Shown here one piece after another: positions 1-8,214 of a stretch of 64,000 nucleotides of DNA. The first letter of the stretch is position 1; every line of letters starts with the position of its first letter. The translations under genes were made by a program, and so were the position numbers. The stretch spans positions 1 to 64,000 of the forward strand of contig JANQEH010000091.1 in NCBI GenBank assembly GCA_028278455.1. The letters are read 5' to 3'. The notes beneath the pieces are model-generated. The model was not told where the DNA came from. It saw only the letters and a program-made list of their open reading frames with translations, and searched no databases. The stretch comes from a bacterium (GTDB lineage: Bacteria; SM23-31).

Positions 1-295
1 CGAAACAGGAAATAATCTTTCGCCTGTAATATTTCGATAACTTATTACGGGACATTGACTTATAAAATAATCACTTAATGTTATGTTGTCAAGCCCCAAG
101 TTTTATTTAACAACCATTTGTAAAGAGAAAAGGTTTCCAAACCGAACGATATCCGGCTATAAGATTAACGGATTACTTGTAGACTATTATTGAAATAGGC
201 TAAGAATCTGTACAGAGATATATCGACTGCGTTCGAAATGACAGAGGTTCTAATGCAGGAAACAGTTAAATCAGAAATAATAGATATAATGACTT
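1..295. other. gene-free left edge
   Basis: No convincing coding region. A fragment of the dispersed ATTTCGAG-type intergenic repeat lies at about 229-247 (seen as TTCGAAATGACAGAGG). The remainder is AT-rich and unassigned. Confidence 0.5.
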
Positions 296-598
296 TTACT
301 GATAACCCAGTTTTTTCTTTGCGGATTCGGAGATCCTTTCCGGGGTCCATGGCGGATCCCAGACTATTTCAAGGCTGACATCCCCTACCCCCTCGATCTC
401 CTCAACTTTGGATTTCGCATCTGCAGCAATATACTGTGCCATACCGCAGCCTCTTGCGGTCAGAGTCATCTTGATATCGACATTATTATCATTTATGGTA
501 ACGCCGTAGATCAGACCCAATTCAACGATTGTGATCATCGGCAGTTCAGGATCGAAGCATCTATTTAAAGCATCCATGACCTGTTCTTCAGTTATCAT
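296..598 (-). CDS. MIP18/DUF59-family iron-sulfur assembly protein (SufT-like)
   Basis: A 100-residue single-domain protein of the MIP18 (DUF59) family, whose members (SufT, PaaD-like) help load or mature iron-sulfur clusters in the cytoplasm. The sequence shows the family hallmarks: DPELPMITIVELGLIYGV near residues 17-34, then MTLTARGCGMAQ with the conserved Cys, then an amphipathic helix and a C-terminal DPPWTPERIS segment typical of the fold. Length is normal for a stand-alone MIP18 domain. The ATG is preceded on the reverse strand by a strong AGGAGG about 5 bases upstream, which fixes the start. It stands alone, divergent from recJ. The family is assigned with confidence; the client protein is not known, and no suf or isc genes are nearby. 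Confidence 0.9.
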   Translation of the reverse strand: MITEEQVMDALNRCFDPELPMITIVELGLIYGVTINDNNVDIKMTLTARGCGMAQYIAADAKSKVEEIEGVGDVSLEIVWDPPWTPERISESAKKKLGYQ

Positions 599-861
599 TT
601 GATTGCCTCCTGTTCTTGATCAAATAATAAAATTCAACTAATCCAAAATAGTGTTATATGCCTGAAAAATCAACTTCTTTATGCCGATTTAAAAAATATG
701 CGGACAAAAAATAGTCTTAATTAATATTCGTTGATATTATTCTTGCAAATCACGATTTATTTAAATACATTTTAGCACCTTTCCTCCAAACTAACTTATT
801 GAAATCCTCCAGGCAAGCCGTTTATTATGTCCGGATAATATATCTGTGCAGGTTATAAATA

Positions 862-2574
862 ATGCAGAAAAAATGGGTTTTTGACAATAATATTCCCGAT
901 TCTGATGTCAGCGATCTTGCTGAGGAGCTCGAGGTACCTGTTGTCATTGCCAAGATCCTCCATAACAGGGGCATTGAGACGCGTGAAGATGCTGTCAGGT
1001 TCTTCAGACCTAAGATGGACAGACTTTATGATCCGTTCCTTATGCGGGATATGAAGAAGGCGGTTGACAGGATTCAGGAAGCACTGACCAACCAGGAAGC
1101 GATTCTTATCTACGGAGATTATGATGTAGACGGTATTACTTCATGTTCGCTGCTGTATCTGTATATCAGAAAACTTACCCAGAAGGTACATTATTTTATC
1201 CCGGACAGGATCAAGGACGGTTACGGATTTTCTTCCAGAGGTGTAAAGGAAGCGCGTGAAGTCGGGGCGACTCTGATTATTACTGTAGACTGCGGGATCA
1301 CAGCTGTTGAAGAGATTGGTCTGGCAAATGAGGATGGAATAGATGTTATAGTTACAGACCATCACCAGATGGGAAAAGAACTACCACCCGCTTATGCTAT
1401 CCTGAATCCCATGGTTCCGGAATGCGGATATCCTTTTAAGGGATTATCCGGTGTTGGAGTTGCTTTTAAACTTGTCCACGCCCTCAACAATTCGATCGGT
1501 TGGGATAATTCACAGCTGCTTCCCTATACTGATCTGGTTGCGATTGGCAGCGCCGCTGATATAGTTCCTCTGGTGGATGAAAACAGGATCCTTGTAAAGG
1601 AAGGTATAGAAAGGATAAACGGCCGGCACAATTTAGGTTTGAATGCTCTGTTGGATGTAGCTTCTCTGAATAACTGCTTTATCGGAACGGGACAGATACT
1701 ATTTGGTATAGCTCCCAGGATTAATGCAGTCGGCAGACTTGGCAGTGCAGAGAGGGCTGTCAGGCTTTTTACGACTTCGAAGATGGAAGAAGCGATCAAG
1801 ATCGCCGGGGTTCTTGAATCCGAGAACAGGCAGAGAAAGAACATTGAAGAAACGGCATTTATTGAAGCCGTTGAGAAAGCCGAAGCAGAGTATAACAGGT
1901 TGTCACCGGAACCTCTGGTTCTTCATGGTGAAGGATGGCATCCGGGAGTGATAGGAATCGTGGCCTCAAAGATCGTCGACCAATTTTACAGGCCTGCAGT
2001 CCTGATTGCAATTGAGGATGGGATCGGTAAGGGTTCGATAAGAAGCATTCCGGATTTCGATGTGTTCGAGGCACTGCAGAAATGCGGAAATTATCTCGAG
2101 GAATACGGTGGTCATAAATACGCCGCAGGACTAACAATAAAGGAATCAAATATCCCGGTATTCAAAGAGGCTTTCAAGAATGCGGTCAGGGAGTCTCTGA
2201 CTGCTCTGGACCTTGTGCCCAAGCTGAATATAGACGGGAAAATAGAACTTGACCTGATCAATGACAGGTTCTTCAATATTCTAAAGCATTTCGCTCCATT
2301 CGGCCCGCAGAATTCAAGGCCGGTATTTGTAGCAGAAGGGATCCAGGTTACCGGCAGGCCTACGATCGTCGGGAAAAACCACATTAAATTCTCGATAAGA
2401 CAGAACGGGGCTGTACTGCCCGTTATAGGATTCAACCTCGGGCATCTTATAGACACTATCGAAGAGGAGAGGGATTGCCTCGATATGGCATTTGTGATAG
2501 AGGAAAACACATGGCAGGGGAACACATACCTACAGCTGCAGCTGAAAGATATTAAAAGAAGAAATAATTCCTAA
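862..2574 (+). CDS. recJ: single-stranded-DNA-specific exonuclease RecJ
   Basis: RecJ degrades single-stranded DNA 5' to 3' in recombination and mismatch repair. The 570-residue protein has the DHH-superfamily order: DYDVDG at 86-91, the DCG segment at 143-145, TDHH at 165-168, then the DHHA1 region with GWHPGVIGIVASK at 358-370 and GGHKYAAG at 416-423, followed by the OB-fold tail. All metal-binding signature residues expected are present and the length is typical. It is followed after 13 bases by the tryptophanase gene on the same strand, so the two are probably co-transcribed although functionally unrelated. The upstream gap (599-861) shows no repeat and presumably holds the promoter, but no clear promoter boxes were seen. 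Confidence 0.97.
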   Translation: MQKKWVFDNNIPDSDVSDLAEELEVPVVIAKILHNRGIETREDAVRFFRPKMDRLYDPFLMRDMKKAVDRIQEALTNQEAILIYGDYDVDGITSCSLLYLYIRKLTQKVHYFIPDRIKDGYGFSSRGVKEAREVGATLIITVDCGITAVEEIGLANEDGIDVIVTDHHQMGKELPPAYAILNPMVPECGYPFKGLSGVGVAFKLVHALNNSIGWDNSQLLPYTDLVAIGSAADIVPLVDENRILVKEGIERINGRHNLGLNALLDVASLNNCFIGTGQILFGIAPRINAVGRLGSAERAVRLFTTSKMEEAIKIAGVLESENRQRKNIEETAFIEAVEKAEAEYNRLSPEPLVLHGEGWHPGVIGIVASKIVDQFYRPAVLIAIEDGIGKGSIRSIPDFDVFEALQKCGNYLEEYGGHKYAAGLTIKESNIPVFKEAFKNAVRESLTALDLVPKLNIDGKIELDLINDRFFNILKHFAPFGPQNSRPVFVAEGIQVTGRPTIVGKNHIKFSIRQNGAVLPVIGFNLGHLIDTIEEERDCLDMAFVIEENTWQGNTYLQLQLKDIKRRNNS

Positions 2575-2587
2575 CCGGGGGAGCAAA

Positions 2588-3964
2588 ATGGATTTTCCGG
2601 CAGAGCCCTTCAAGATCAAAGTTATTGAACCCATAAGCATTACAACTAAAGAAGAAAGACAGAAGATCATTGAGGATGCACATTTCAACATATTCAGTGT
2701 GCCTTCTGATAAGATCTATATTGACCTGCTGACCGACAGCGGTACTTCCGCGATGAGCGATTATCAATGGTCGGGTATAATGCTCGGAGACGAATCATAT
2801 GCCGGCAGCAAGAGTTATTTTAAATTCGAAGAGACCATACGGTCGATCTTCGGCTATAAGCACATCATCCCTACTCACCAGGGACGTGTTGCGGAGAACC
2901 TGCTTTTCTCGAGTGTTCTTAAGCCGGATTCGATCGTACCGAACAATATTCATTTCGATACAACGCGCGGTAATATCGAACATAATAATGCAAAAGCGGT
3001 CGACCTCGTCATAGACGAGGGGCTCGATCCGCATAAAGAGCATCCATTCAAGGGAAATATCGACATAAATAAACTGGAAAACCTCATTAACGAAGTCGGC
3101 GTTGCGAGGATTCCGCTCGTATTGATAACGATAACAAATAACTCCGGCGGCGGCCAGCCGGTATCGATGGAAAACATCCGGCAGGCGAGCGACGTATGCA
3201 AGAAATATGGCATCCCCTTGATATTTGACGCATGCCGGTTCGCGGAAAACTGTTTTTTCATCAAGCGGCGTGAGAAGGGATATGAAAACAAGTCTATTCT
3301 CGAGATCGCACGGGAGCTGTTTTCGTATGGGAACGGCTGCACTATGAGCGCCAAGAAGGATGCACTCGTGAATATCGGCGGATTCCTCTGCATCGAGGAT
3401 GATGAGCTGGCGCAGAGGATCACGAACCTGCTGATAATGATCGAGGGATTCCCTACTTACGGTGGCATGGCAGGCAGGGATCTCGAGGCGGTTGCCAGGG
3501 GATTGGAAGAAGTGCTAAACGAGAATTATCTGAATTTCAGAATAAGCCAGGTAAAGTACCTTGGGGAAAAACTCCAGGAAGGGGGAGTTCCGATCCTTGT
3601 ACCTGTAGGCGGACATGCAGTTTACGTTAATGCAAAGGAATTCATGCCGGATATTCCACAGTCTCAGTTTCCGGGAGTTGCCCTTACAGTAGCGCTTTAC
3701 AAGGAAGGCGGGATAAGGGCGGTTGAAATCGGGAGCTTGATGTTCGCCTCGAAGGATCCGGATACTGGAGATGTAACTTATCCGGAGCTGGAGATGGTGA
3801 GGCTTGCTATTCCACGGCGTGTATACACTGTCCGGCATATGGATTATGTTGCGGAAACTTTAATCAACATATATAAGAACCGGGACAGCATCAAGGGATT
3901 AGAGCTTGTATATGAGGCCCCGTCATTAAGACATTTTACTGCTAAGTTGAAAGAAATCGGCTGA
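2588..3964 (+). CDS. tnaA: tryptophanase (tryptophan indole-lyase)
   Basis: PLP-dependent beta-eliminating lyase that splits L-tryptophan to indole, pyruvate and ammonia. The 458 residues align end to end with the tryptophanase / tyrosine phenol-lyase family: LLTDSGTSAMSD near 47-58, PTHQGR at 95-100, and SAKKDA at 254-259 with Lys257 as the expected PLP lysine. Residues that separate the two activities favour tryptophanase: FDTT carries Asp124 where phenol-lyases have Thr, VEIGS at 379-383 has Ile where phenol-lyases have the substrate Arg, and LRHFTAKLKE has His449 where phenol-lyases have Phe. A GGGGGAG ribosome binding site precedes the ATG. It lies 13 bases after recJ and ends before a strong hairpin terminator. 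Substrate choice is inferred from these positions, not proven. Confidence 0.9.
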   Translation: MDFPAEPFKIKVIEPISITTKEERQKIIEDAHFNIFSVPSDKIYIDLLTDSGTSAMSDYQWSGIMLGDESYAGSKSYFKFEETIRSIFGYKHIIPTHQGRVAENLLFSSVLKPDSIVPNNIHFDTTRGNIEHNNAKAVDLVIDEGLDPHKEHPFKGNIDINKLENLINEVGVARIPLVLITITNNSGGGQPVSMENIRQASDVCKKYGIPLIFDACRFAENCFFIKRREKGYENKSILEIARELFSYGNGCTMSAKKDALVNIGGFLCIEDDELAQRITNLLIMIEGFPTYGGMAGRDLEAVARGLEEVLNENYLNFRISQVKYLGEKLQEGGVPILVPVGGHAVYVNAKEFMPDIPQSQFPGVALTVALYKEGGIRAVEIGSLMFASKDPDTGDVTYPELEMVRLAIPRRVYTVRHMDYVAETLINIYKNRDSIKGLELVYEAPSLRHFTAKLKEIG

Positions 3965-3981
3965 AAAATTGGATTATTTTT

Positions 3982-4026
3982 CCGGTAGCCGCAGGCTTCA
4001 GCCTGCGGCTACCGGTGGTGTTTTTT
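3982..4026 (+). terminator. intrinsic terminator after tryptophanase gene
   Basis: A perfect 15-bp inverted repeat (ccggtagccgcaggc at 3982-3996 and its complement at 4001-4015) with a 4-base loop is followed by tggtg and a run of six T at 4021-4026. It sits 17 bases after the stop codon. The stem could also be a repeat element recruited as terminator. Confidence 0.8.
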
Positions 4027-4126
4027 GATTATACAGATATTTATTCAATTTAACCTGATATCAATCTGGATATACGGTAGAATTACCCTGAAAAAAGAAT
4101 TTTGGAAATATTGAACGGATTATATA

Positions 4127-5110
4127 TTGAAAAAACCGCCGAAAGAGTATTATTCCGAGCTTGTAGTGAAGATCAACAATGATCTGCGGAAAGGAATAGC
4201 GGATAATTTCCCGCCGAACCTCTACGATCCGATGAAATATGTTCTTTCAGCCCGGGGAAAACGATTCCGCCCGATCATGGCGATATGGTCGTGCGAAGCT
4301 GTCGGCGGTGCCAGTGATGATGCATTCAGCGCAGCCCTTGCGATAGAGATACTGCATAATTTTACGCTTGTACATGATGATATCATGGATGAAGACGACC
4401 TACGCCGCGGAAGAGAGACCGTACACAAGAAGTGGAACGAGAATATAGCGATACTCGCCGGAGACGGGCTTATCGCGCTTGCTTACAGGTTTCTCCTGAG
4501 GAGCGAAACGCCTCACCTGCAGGAGCTGGTAAGCATATTTTCAGAGGCTATCATCACCGTGTGCGAAGGACAGTCGCTCGATAAGGACCTGGAGGGAAAA
4601 GAGGAAACGACACTCGAAGAATATTATGACATGATCCGGCGGAAGACGGCGGTTCTTATCTCGGTTTCCGCGGAGATCGGATGCCTCCTCGGCAGGGCAG
4701 AACAGGAGGTAAGATCAGCTGTAACCGGCTTTGCGATGGATCTCGGGCTTGCTTTCCAGATCCAGGATGACCTGCTGGATATCATCAGCGAAGAGGAGAT
4801 AATAGGGAAGGATATCGGGAGCGATCTTGCACAGGGAAAGAAAACATATCCGATTATTATGTTCAACGAAAGGGCGGATAAGAAGACAAGGGAAAAGCTC
4901 CACCGGAATTCTCTCAACAGCAAACCCACCTCAGAGAAAATGGAGCTGACAAGGAAGCTTTTCGGGGACTTCGGGGTCATCGATGATACATATAATGAAG
5001 TATCAAAACTGATAGATAGGGCGAACGGCCGGCTAGATCAGTATTCAGGCGTCATCGAAAAAGAATACCTTCTTCACCTCTCCGACATGATCAAAAACCG
5101 CAGTCATTAG
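4127..5110 (+). CDS. polyprenyl diphosphate synthase (class I)
   Basis: Isoprenyl diphosphate synthase that condenses allylic diphosphates with isopentenyl diphosphate to make a linear prenyl chain for lipids or quinones. The 327-residue protein shows the first aspartate-rich motif DDIMD at 84-88 in the context HNFTLVHDDIMDED, followed by RRG, and the second motif DDLLD at 214-218 after FQIQ; the GKKTYP loop follows at about 237-242. GKRFRP near 44-49 is the usual substrate-binding segment. An aromatic residue (Phe79) five positions before the first motif often limits chain length (C15-C20), but this alone does not decide the product. The start is a TTG; the next ATG (residue 36) would delete the N-terminal helix that the family needs. 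Upstream Shine-Dalgarno is weak. Confidence 0.9.
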   Translation: MKKPPKEYYSELVVKINNDLRKGIADNFPPNLYDPMKYVLSARGKRFRPIMAIWSCEAVGGASDDAFSAALAIEILHNFTLVHDDIMDEDDLRRGRETVHKKWNENIAILAGDGLIALAYRFLLRSETPHLQELVSIFSEAIITVCEGQSLDKDLEGKEETTLEEYYDMIRRKTAVLISVSAEIGCLLGRAEQEVRSAVTGFAMDLGLAFQIQDDLLDIISEEEIIGKDIGSDLAQGKKTYPIIMFNERADKKTREKLHRNSLNSKPTSEKMELTRKLFGDFGVIDDTYNEVSKLIDRANGRLDQYSGVIEKEYLLHLSDMIKNRSH

Positions 5111-5210
5111 TTTTTACTGTCCCAAATATAGTAGATAATACAGCCGCTTCATTATTTTACCAACGGGGCTAATAAAAGAGTTACTTTAATATTAGACTAT
5201 TGATTATAAG

Positions 5211-5248
5211 AATTCCCCCTTAGAAAAGGGGGATTAAGGGGGTTGTAC
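5211..5248 (+). repeat. CCCCCTT/AAGGGGG palindromic repeat, left-type copy
   Basis: Reads CCCCCTT, short spacer, AAGGGGGATTA, then a second AGGGGG. Same architecture and orientation as the copy directly upstream of the DUF559 gene at 45048. Confidence 0.75.
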
Positions 5249-5281
5249 AATAGTAATCTGTATTCAGTATTGTTTATACAT

Positions 5282-5413
5282 AATTCAAAATAGAGTTCTA
5301 TTTTGTCCAAAAAAGCTGGAGCAGGTTTGAAACCTGCTCCAGCACAGAATGTTATATCGATACACCCACAAACAAGTTTGCAGGTGCCAAAATAGACTCT
5401 ATGTTTTTGAATT
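5282..5413. repeat. MITE-like composite element with imperfect terminal inverted repeats
   Basis: The ends are inverted copies: ATTCAAAATAGAGTTCTATTTTG (split here: attcaaaatagag then ttctattttg) at 5283-5305 and, reversed, caaaatagactcta then tgtttttgaatt at 5388-5412, with small indels. Inside lies a perfect palindrome GCTGGAGCAGGT / ACCTGCTCCAGC at 5315-5343 and a hairpin around AACAAGTTTG at 5362-5388. The right end reaches the stop codon of the next gene. No coding capacity, so a non-autonomous element or nested repeat is likely. Confidence 0.55.
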
Positions 5414-5997
5414 CACTTCCTCAACGGGAACTGAAACCGCATGATCGGGTAATACCTGCCCGGCGGTTTGAATCCTCCTTTAAACCTGTCCAGCGGGACC
5501 TCCTCCCACTTCTCGGTTTTTATTGCTGAGCCGATTATACCGCCAACAAAGGAAGAAGGTATGCCAAAGAGAATACAGCCAGCAAGAATTGAGATCATAT
5601 GATTATTACTACCAGCTTCATATAGCATTAAAGTACCTATAAAACTACCAATTACCAAACCGTGGGCGGCACCTTTTTTGAAATTTCTTTTTCTTCCGAG
5701 ATATTTTTCGAGCCTGGTTATTGAATCTAAACTAAATCCGAGGCTTTCGTTTACAATGAGAAGGCTTATTTCCCGTTCGCTACTATATTGAAAAATCCCG
5801 TTAAATTCAAAAAAAGGAACTCTGTCAATGTACTTATTTTCAGCAAATTTATTTGTAGTATCATTTTCGTAAACAGCTGCAGGTATAGTAAGACGAATGA
5901 TATCACCCGGATTCAATTCTGTTTGTGCATAGCCGGAAGAAAACCAGAGTAGTATTAAGAATGCAGAAACACTTTTTTCGTTGATTAGACAACTCAT
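5413..5997 (-). CDS. hypothetical exported protein with glycine-rich membrane segments
   Basis: Function not recognised. Choosing the internal ATG at 5995-5997 gives a 194-residue protein that begins with a classical signal peptide (hydrophobic SVSAFLILLWFSSGYAQ), then a beta-rich domain, and a C-terminal half with two short Gly-rich hydrophobic stretches (GLVIGSFIGTLML and ILAGCILFGIPSSFVGGIIGSAI) before the ending IKTEKWEEVPLDRF, a tail I associate with families of uncharacterised envelope proteins in FCB-type bacteria. An upstream ATG at 6058-6060 would add 21 residues in front of the signal peptide and looks less likely; neither start has a strong ribosome binding site. It is a single gene on the reverse strand between repeats. 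Confidence 0.65.
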   Translation of the reverse strand: MSCLINEKSVSAFLILLWFSSGYAQTELNPGDIIRLTIPAAVYENDTTNKFAENKYIDRVPFFEFNGIFQYSSEREISLLIVNESLGFSLDSITRLEKYLGRKRNFKKGAAHGLVIGSFIGTLMLYEAGSNNHMISILAGCILFGIPSSFVGGIIGSAIKTEKWEEVPLDRFKGGFKPPGRYYPIMRFQFPLRK

Positions 5998-6197
5998 ATT
6001 ATAATAATTCTGTTTGCTTAATGATATATCAATAAGGATACTTGGATTCAGATGTTTCATTGTCTATTACAAAATCTGCTTTAACTCTTTCTGCTAGTGG
6101 CGATTATGCTAAGAGGATTCCTTGAACTGTAATCCCGGCTTACCAATAATCCTTCGTCCAGATAAGTTCAATATATAAATTAGTTTTTTCTTTGAGC

Positions 6198-6215
6198 GTT
6201 GGTGAATACACCAAC
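6198..6215. repeat. GTTGGTG/CACCAAC hairpin repeat, short copy
   Basis: GTTGGTG and CACCAAC separated by four bases form a perfect 7-bp hairpin. Related, longer two-hairpin copies are at 8007-8061 and 16391-16452. Confidence 0.6.
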
Positions 6216-6312
6216 ACTCAGCATCTGATTCTATTATATATATAGCTTATAGACAAATCAAGAAATATTTTTATTTTTTTGGATTATTGAATTATTTCTG
6301 GATGACAGGTAA

Positions 6313-6570
6313 GTATGTCAGGATAAGAAAGCTGTATTTTTGGGCCGAAAGAAAGTTGATTATTACGAGATAGATTTACAAAACTATTTAAAGTATAATC
6401 TTTGCCTCTGTGGTACAGCAAGGTTCAAAAATCACTATCAATTCGAATGATACACAGTTTGGAGGTCACCTGTCGAAGACTATCAAAAGATAATAATTAC
6501 CCCATATGACGGAAAAAACTTCCCATCTCCTGTTTATTATTTCAGAGAGTACAATAACGTATGTGATTGA
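6313..6570 (+). pseudogene. possible decayed coding remnant with in-frame stop
   Basis: One frame runs from 6313 to a TGA at 6568-6570 interrupted only by a TGA at 6448-6450. Both sides read like natural protein (FLGRKKVDYYEIDLQNYLK before the stop; WRSPVEDYQKIIITPYDGKN after it). There is no good start codon and a TAA lies just upstream at 6310-6312. TGA is an ordinary stop elsewhere in this window, so recoding is unlikely. Chance cannot be excluded at this length. Confidence 0.25.
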
Positions 6571-6647
6571 TATTATTGTATATATGGCTGTTTTTCGCTC
6601 AATGGCATATCCTTTGCATTTTTCGTGACAAAATAAAGGAGTTTATT

Positions 6648-6854
6648 ATGAGCGAACGAAGAAACTGCAAGCATAAGAACCTGGTGTATCTCGGGATCCA
6701 GAAAATAGACGGTTTTGAAACAGAGCTTACTCTTTATAATTGTCTAGACTGTAAGAGCACTATTTCTGTCGAATCCGATAAAAGAAAGACATACGGAAAA
6801 CTCAGAAATATCCGTAAGAAGGAACCTGCAAGGATCTACAGCCTCACTTCATAG
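6648..6854 (+). CDS. small zinc-ribbon-like protein
   Basis: A 68-residue cytoplasmic protein with a plausible metal-binding set: Cys7 and His9 (RNCKHKNL) paired with Cys32 and Cys35 (YNCLDC) across a beta-hairpin-sized spacer, followed by a basic tail. The ATG at 6648 is preceded by AAAGGAG 8 bases upstream, which supports this start rather than extension upstream. Role unknown; proteins of this kind are short, conserved and uncharacterised. Two other small Cys-rich genes occur in this window (32188-32418 and 50591-50755), but the three are not clearly homologous. Confidence 0.7.
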   Translation: MSERRNCKHKNLVYLGIQKIDGFETELTLYNCLDCKSTISVESDKRKTYGKLRNIRKKEPARIYSLTS

Positions 6855-6911
6855 AAATTTTCTTAGGTGCGGGGAGCTATTGATTCCTGAGGGGATTGTT
6901 CAGGGTACATT

Positions 6912-7664
6912 CTAACCCGAATTGGAATATCCACCGTCTATATTTATTACTTCACCCGTAATCATTTTCGATTTGTCACTGCACAGGAAAACCGCAAGAT
7001 CGGCGACATCCTCGGGTGTGGTTAGCTTCCCGAGAGGAGTTCGATCGAGCGTTGTTTTGATCATATCATCCTTATCGGGGAAGAAATCGAGCGCTTCTGT
7101 GTCAACGACACCGGGTGAAATAGCGTTTGCCCTTATCCCGGCTGGTCCGAATTCTGCGGCTATATAACGAACCATCGATTCCAGAGCGGCCTTGGAGCTT
7201 CCAATGATGCTGTAGTCTTTAATGACGCGCCTGCCCCCCAGGCTAGTCAGCGCTATGATGGATCCGCCGTTGAAATCCGGCATAGATGTCATTTTCTGCG
7301 TTATGGTAAGCACAGAAGAGACGTTTGTGTTAACTGTTTTTTCCCAGAATTTCCGTTTGATCTCTGAAACAGGTTTGACTACACCGAAGACGGCATTGCT
7401 GACGAAGATATCGATCCTTCCGAATTCGTCGGATATCTCTGCGCAGATCCTGTCAATCTCCGCTTCATCCTCGATGTTGCCCTTTATGAATTTGTAGGAG
7501 CAGCCGTTCGCTTTCAGCTCTTCCTCGAATTCTTCTGCTGCAGACTTCTTTCTGAGGTAGTTTATGATCACGGTTGCACCTTCAAGCGCAACGGCAAGAG
7601 ATATTGCTCTGCCGATCCCACGCGAACCACCCGTTATGAATGCTATTTTATCTTTCAGCTGCAT
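6912..7664 (-). CDS. FabL-type enoyl-ACP reductase / SDR oxidoreductase
   Basis: Short-chain dehydrogenase of 250 residues with the NAD(P) motif TGGSRGIG at 11-18, SNA at 89-91 and a catalytic Tyr151 and Lys158. The Tyr and Lys are separated by six residues (YSIIGSSK), the spacing of enoyl-ACP reductases such as Bacillus FabL, rather than the three residues of FabG-type ketoreductases. Several stretches resemble FabL in register: the segment around VSNAVFGVVKPV, the region SLGGRRVIKDY, and SPGVVDTEAL followed by FP. This suggests reduction of enoyl-ACP in the last step of fatty acid elongation. Single reverse-strand gene. Function inferred from motif spacing and resemblance; another SDR role remains possible. 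Confidence 0.8.
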   Translation of the reverse strand: MQLKDKIAFITGGSRGIGRAISLAVALEGATVIINYLRKKSAAEEFEEELKANGCSYKFIKGNIEDEAEIDRICAEISDEFGRIDIFVSNAVFGVVKPVSEIKRKFWEKTVNTNVSSVLTITQKMTSMPDFNGGSIIALTSLGGRRVIKDYSIIGSSKAALESMVRYIAAEFGPAGIRANAISPGVVDTEALDFFPDKDDMIKTTLDRTPLGKLTTPEDVADLAVFLCSDKSKMITGEVINIDGGYSNSG

Positions 7665-7810
7665 AATAGAGCCCGGTTTATTGAAACTTTGTATTCTTGA
7701 ATTCCAATATAAACTAAATTTGTTTTATTTAAATAAAAATCTGAGAAATTATTTTAAATTTTATTTATATTGTTGGGGTATTAGGATATTACTCACTATT
7801 TTCTGTGTTG

Positions 7811-8144
7811 AGTTTTCACGGCTTGCCCAGCCGGGGCATCACTCGAAATGACAAAGAATGGATTCCCGCTTTCTTGGGATTACATAAAACAAAAAAAGTG
7901 CACATGTCATTTCGACCGTAGTCCCGAGGCTTCGGGACGAGGCGGAGAAATCTCAACACAGAAATACAGATTTGGCAATTACTGGTTTATATTAAAAATG
8001 CTCGTTGTCGGTGTTTTCACCGACGGCGTAGATGTATTGGTCTGTTGGTGAAACACCAACAGACAGAGAAACCGGCTTATAAATCTGTCATTTCGAGCGA
8101 TGCCCCGGTACTGCAATGCAGCAAGGGGCAAGCCGAGAAATCTC
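7811..8144. repeat. cluster of dispersed intergenic repeats
   Basis: The 550-bp gap between two divergent genes is mostly repeats. ATTTCGAG-type elements lie at 7811-7853, 7905-7955 and 8086-8144, each running between TGTCATTTCGA and GAGAAATCTC with an internal hairpin (for example CCCGAGGCTTCGGG). A two-hairpin GGTG/CACC element lies at 8007-8061. A GGATTCCCGCTTTC fragment starts at 7859. Open frames here are repeat translations, not genes. Confidence 0.75.
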
Positions 8145-8214
8145 ATTGCTGAATTACAGATTCAATGCTTATTGGAATACTATATCAAACACTTAATTAT
8201 TTACTAAGAAAAGT

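Noticed and set aside
6448-6450. TGA as a recoded (selenocysteine or Trp) codon in the 6313-6570 frame
   Set aside because: TGA ends many genes in this window, no SECIS-like hairpin follows it, and the frame lacks a start.
7848-8051. 67-codon open frame in the gap before the HAD gene
   Set aside because: It is a translation of ATTTCGAG-type and GGTG/CACC repeats and has no ribosome binding site.
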